DNA from: Tenacibaculum holothuriorum
GTDB lineage: Bacteria > Bacteroidota > Bacteroidia > Flavobacteriales > Flavobacteriaceae
NCBI RefSeq assembly: GCF_002120225.1
Contig: NZ_LAPZ01000013.1
Coordinates: forward strand, 1 to 64,000
Reading direction: 5' to 3'
Length of the DNA stretch: 64,000 nucleotides
Shown: one piece after another, positions 63,434 to 64,000 of the stretch
Numbering within the stretch: the first letter of the stretch is position 1
Layout of the letters: each line of letters begins with the position of its first letter
Program-made: the position numbers and the translations under genes
Notes under the pieces: model-generated
Databases searched by the model: none
Seen by the model: the letters and a program-made list of their open reading frames with translations, nothing else
What the model was told of the DNA's origin: nothing

Positions 63434-64000
63434 TTATCTAAAACTAAAAGCGATACCAGCATTTACAGTGTTATATTCTTGTAAAGAATAATCAGCAAAA
63501 ATTTTAAAGAAGCCTAAGCTTAATCTTGTTCCTATTGTAGCTTTAAGCCCACTAGAGTTAAAACTCAAACTTGGGGGGGATAAGTTTTCAGTTACTGGAA
63601 TAGATGTTCCCCCGCCAGCTGGAGTGTATTGATAAGTACCTGTGTAATTACCAGTCATCTTTAAATCTGCACTACCAGTATTAAAACCTACACCACCATA
63701 AAAGTTAATAATTGGAAAGTTTAAAGAGGCAATTGCTTGAATTGTAAAAGCGGATAAACCAAATTCTGCAGCTCCATCTTGAACTTGTAAAGCTCCAGAA
63801 GTAGTAGATCCTAAACCATAGCTTAAATCTAGAGAAGTGTAAGCAGCTAATAATGATACATGTAATGGAGTTTTATCCAAAGGTCCGAACCAGCTTGTAA
63901 TTTCTTTCTTTAAACCAATACCATACATGCTAATTTTACCACCATCATCTCCAATTTTTGTTTCAGGAAAAAAACGTCCCATTACTTCCATTTTAAACGG
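63434..64000 (-). CDS. DUF6588-like outer-membrane protein, 5' end off window
   Basis: Open reading frame continuing to the window edge; the visible part is the C-terminal 188 residues. An internal Met (63991) is not its start because the frame stays open beyond. GLKKEITSWFGPLDKTPLHV and the beta-strand-rich glycine-containing tail ending GIAFSFR match the C-terminal half of DUF6588-type outer-membrane proteins, of unknown function. Ends in a hairpin terminator. Confidence 0.7.
   Translation of the reverse strand, partial: PFKMEVMGRFFPETKIGDDGGKISMYGIGLKKEITSWFGPLDKTPLHVSLLAAYTSLDLSYGLGSTTSGALQVQDGAAEFGLSAFTIQAIASLNFPIINFYGGVGFNTGSADLKMTGNYTGTYQYTPAGGGTSIPVTENLSPPSLSFNSSGLKATIGTRLSLGFFKIFADYSLQEYNTVNAGIAFSFR

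Overview
The window looks like chromosomal DNA from a marine flavobacterium (Bacteroidota, Flavobacteriaceae; Tenacibaculum or a close relative is my guess). The evidence is a very AT-rich sequence, lipoproteins and secreted proteins ending their signals in SC or AQ, carboxypeptidase-regulatory and TonB-plug type proteins, a SigZ-type sigma factor, and many TAnnTTTG (-7) promoter boxes of the Bacteroidota type. Recognisable Shine-Dalgarno sequences are rare, as known for this class. No rRNA, tRNA, IS element, prophage or CRISPR array is visible.

Layout. 0.1-7.8 kb: a co-directional envelope operon (coaX, outer-membrane protein, TPR protein, lptC, small membrane protein, CNNM/CBS protein) followed by a PpiD-like periplasmic foldase with its own promoter and terminator. 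7.8-8.7 kb: an orphan gene bracketed by a 17-bp inverted repeat. 8.8-19.5 kb: lpd, a glycosyltransferase, a plug-domain surface protein, a carboxypeptidase-regulatory protein, an M3 peptidase, purK-purE and a Rieske-like lipoprotein. 19.6-30.2 kb: greA, HIT hydrolase, AraC regulator, histidine kinase, flavin reductase, DUF3127, a candidate small RNA, DUF1456, VTT membrane protein, FAD oxidoreductase, AtoE-type transporter and aat. 30.2-37.1 kb: minus-strand genes for secreted hydrolases and two CPBP proteases. 37.2-39.9 kb: a LytS/LytTR two-component pair and a DJ-1/PfpI lipoprotein. 39.9-43.9 kb: M61 peptidase and YgiQ.

43.9-47.4 kb is the most unusual part. A minus-strand cassette (SLATT two-TM protein, DUF2188, a TIR/deoxyribosyltransferase-like protein, DUF2971) has its own consensus promoter and a terminator and looks like an uncharacterised conflict or defence system. 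Immediately upstream sits a SigZ locus with a 34-residue, 11-cysteine metallothionein-like peptide and a DUF3703 gene. These last two share an identical upstream motif (15 bp, 12-bp spacer, 4 bp) that is a good candidate for the SigZ promoter.

47.4-64 kb: amidohydrolase, DoxX-like protein, M28 peptidase, a DinB gene flanked by 25-bp direct repeats, an AgcS symporter, a membrane-bound LuxR-type regulator with an outer-membrane barrel and a giant TPR protein, ftsE, two glycosyltransferases, mdh, and a DUF6588-like gene cut by the window edge. Other structural oddities are a 16-bp-stem intrinsic terminator lying inside the lptC signal-peptide codons, and several promoters whose -7 box is so close to the start codon that leaderless mRNAs are likely.
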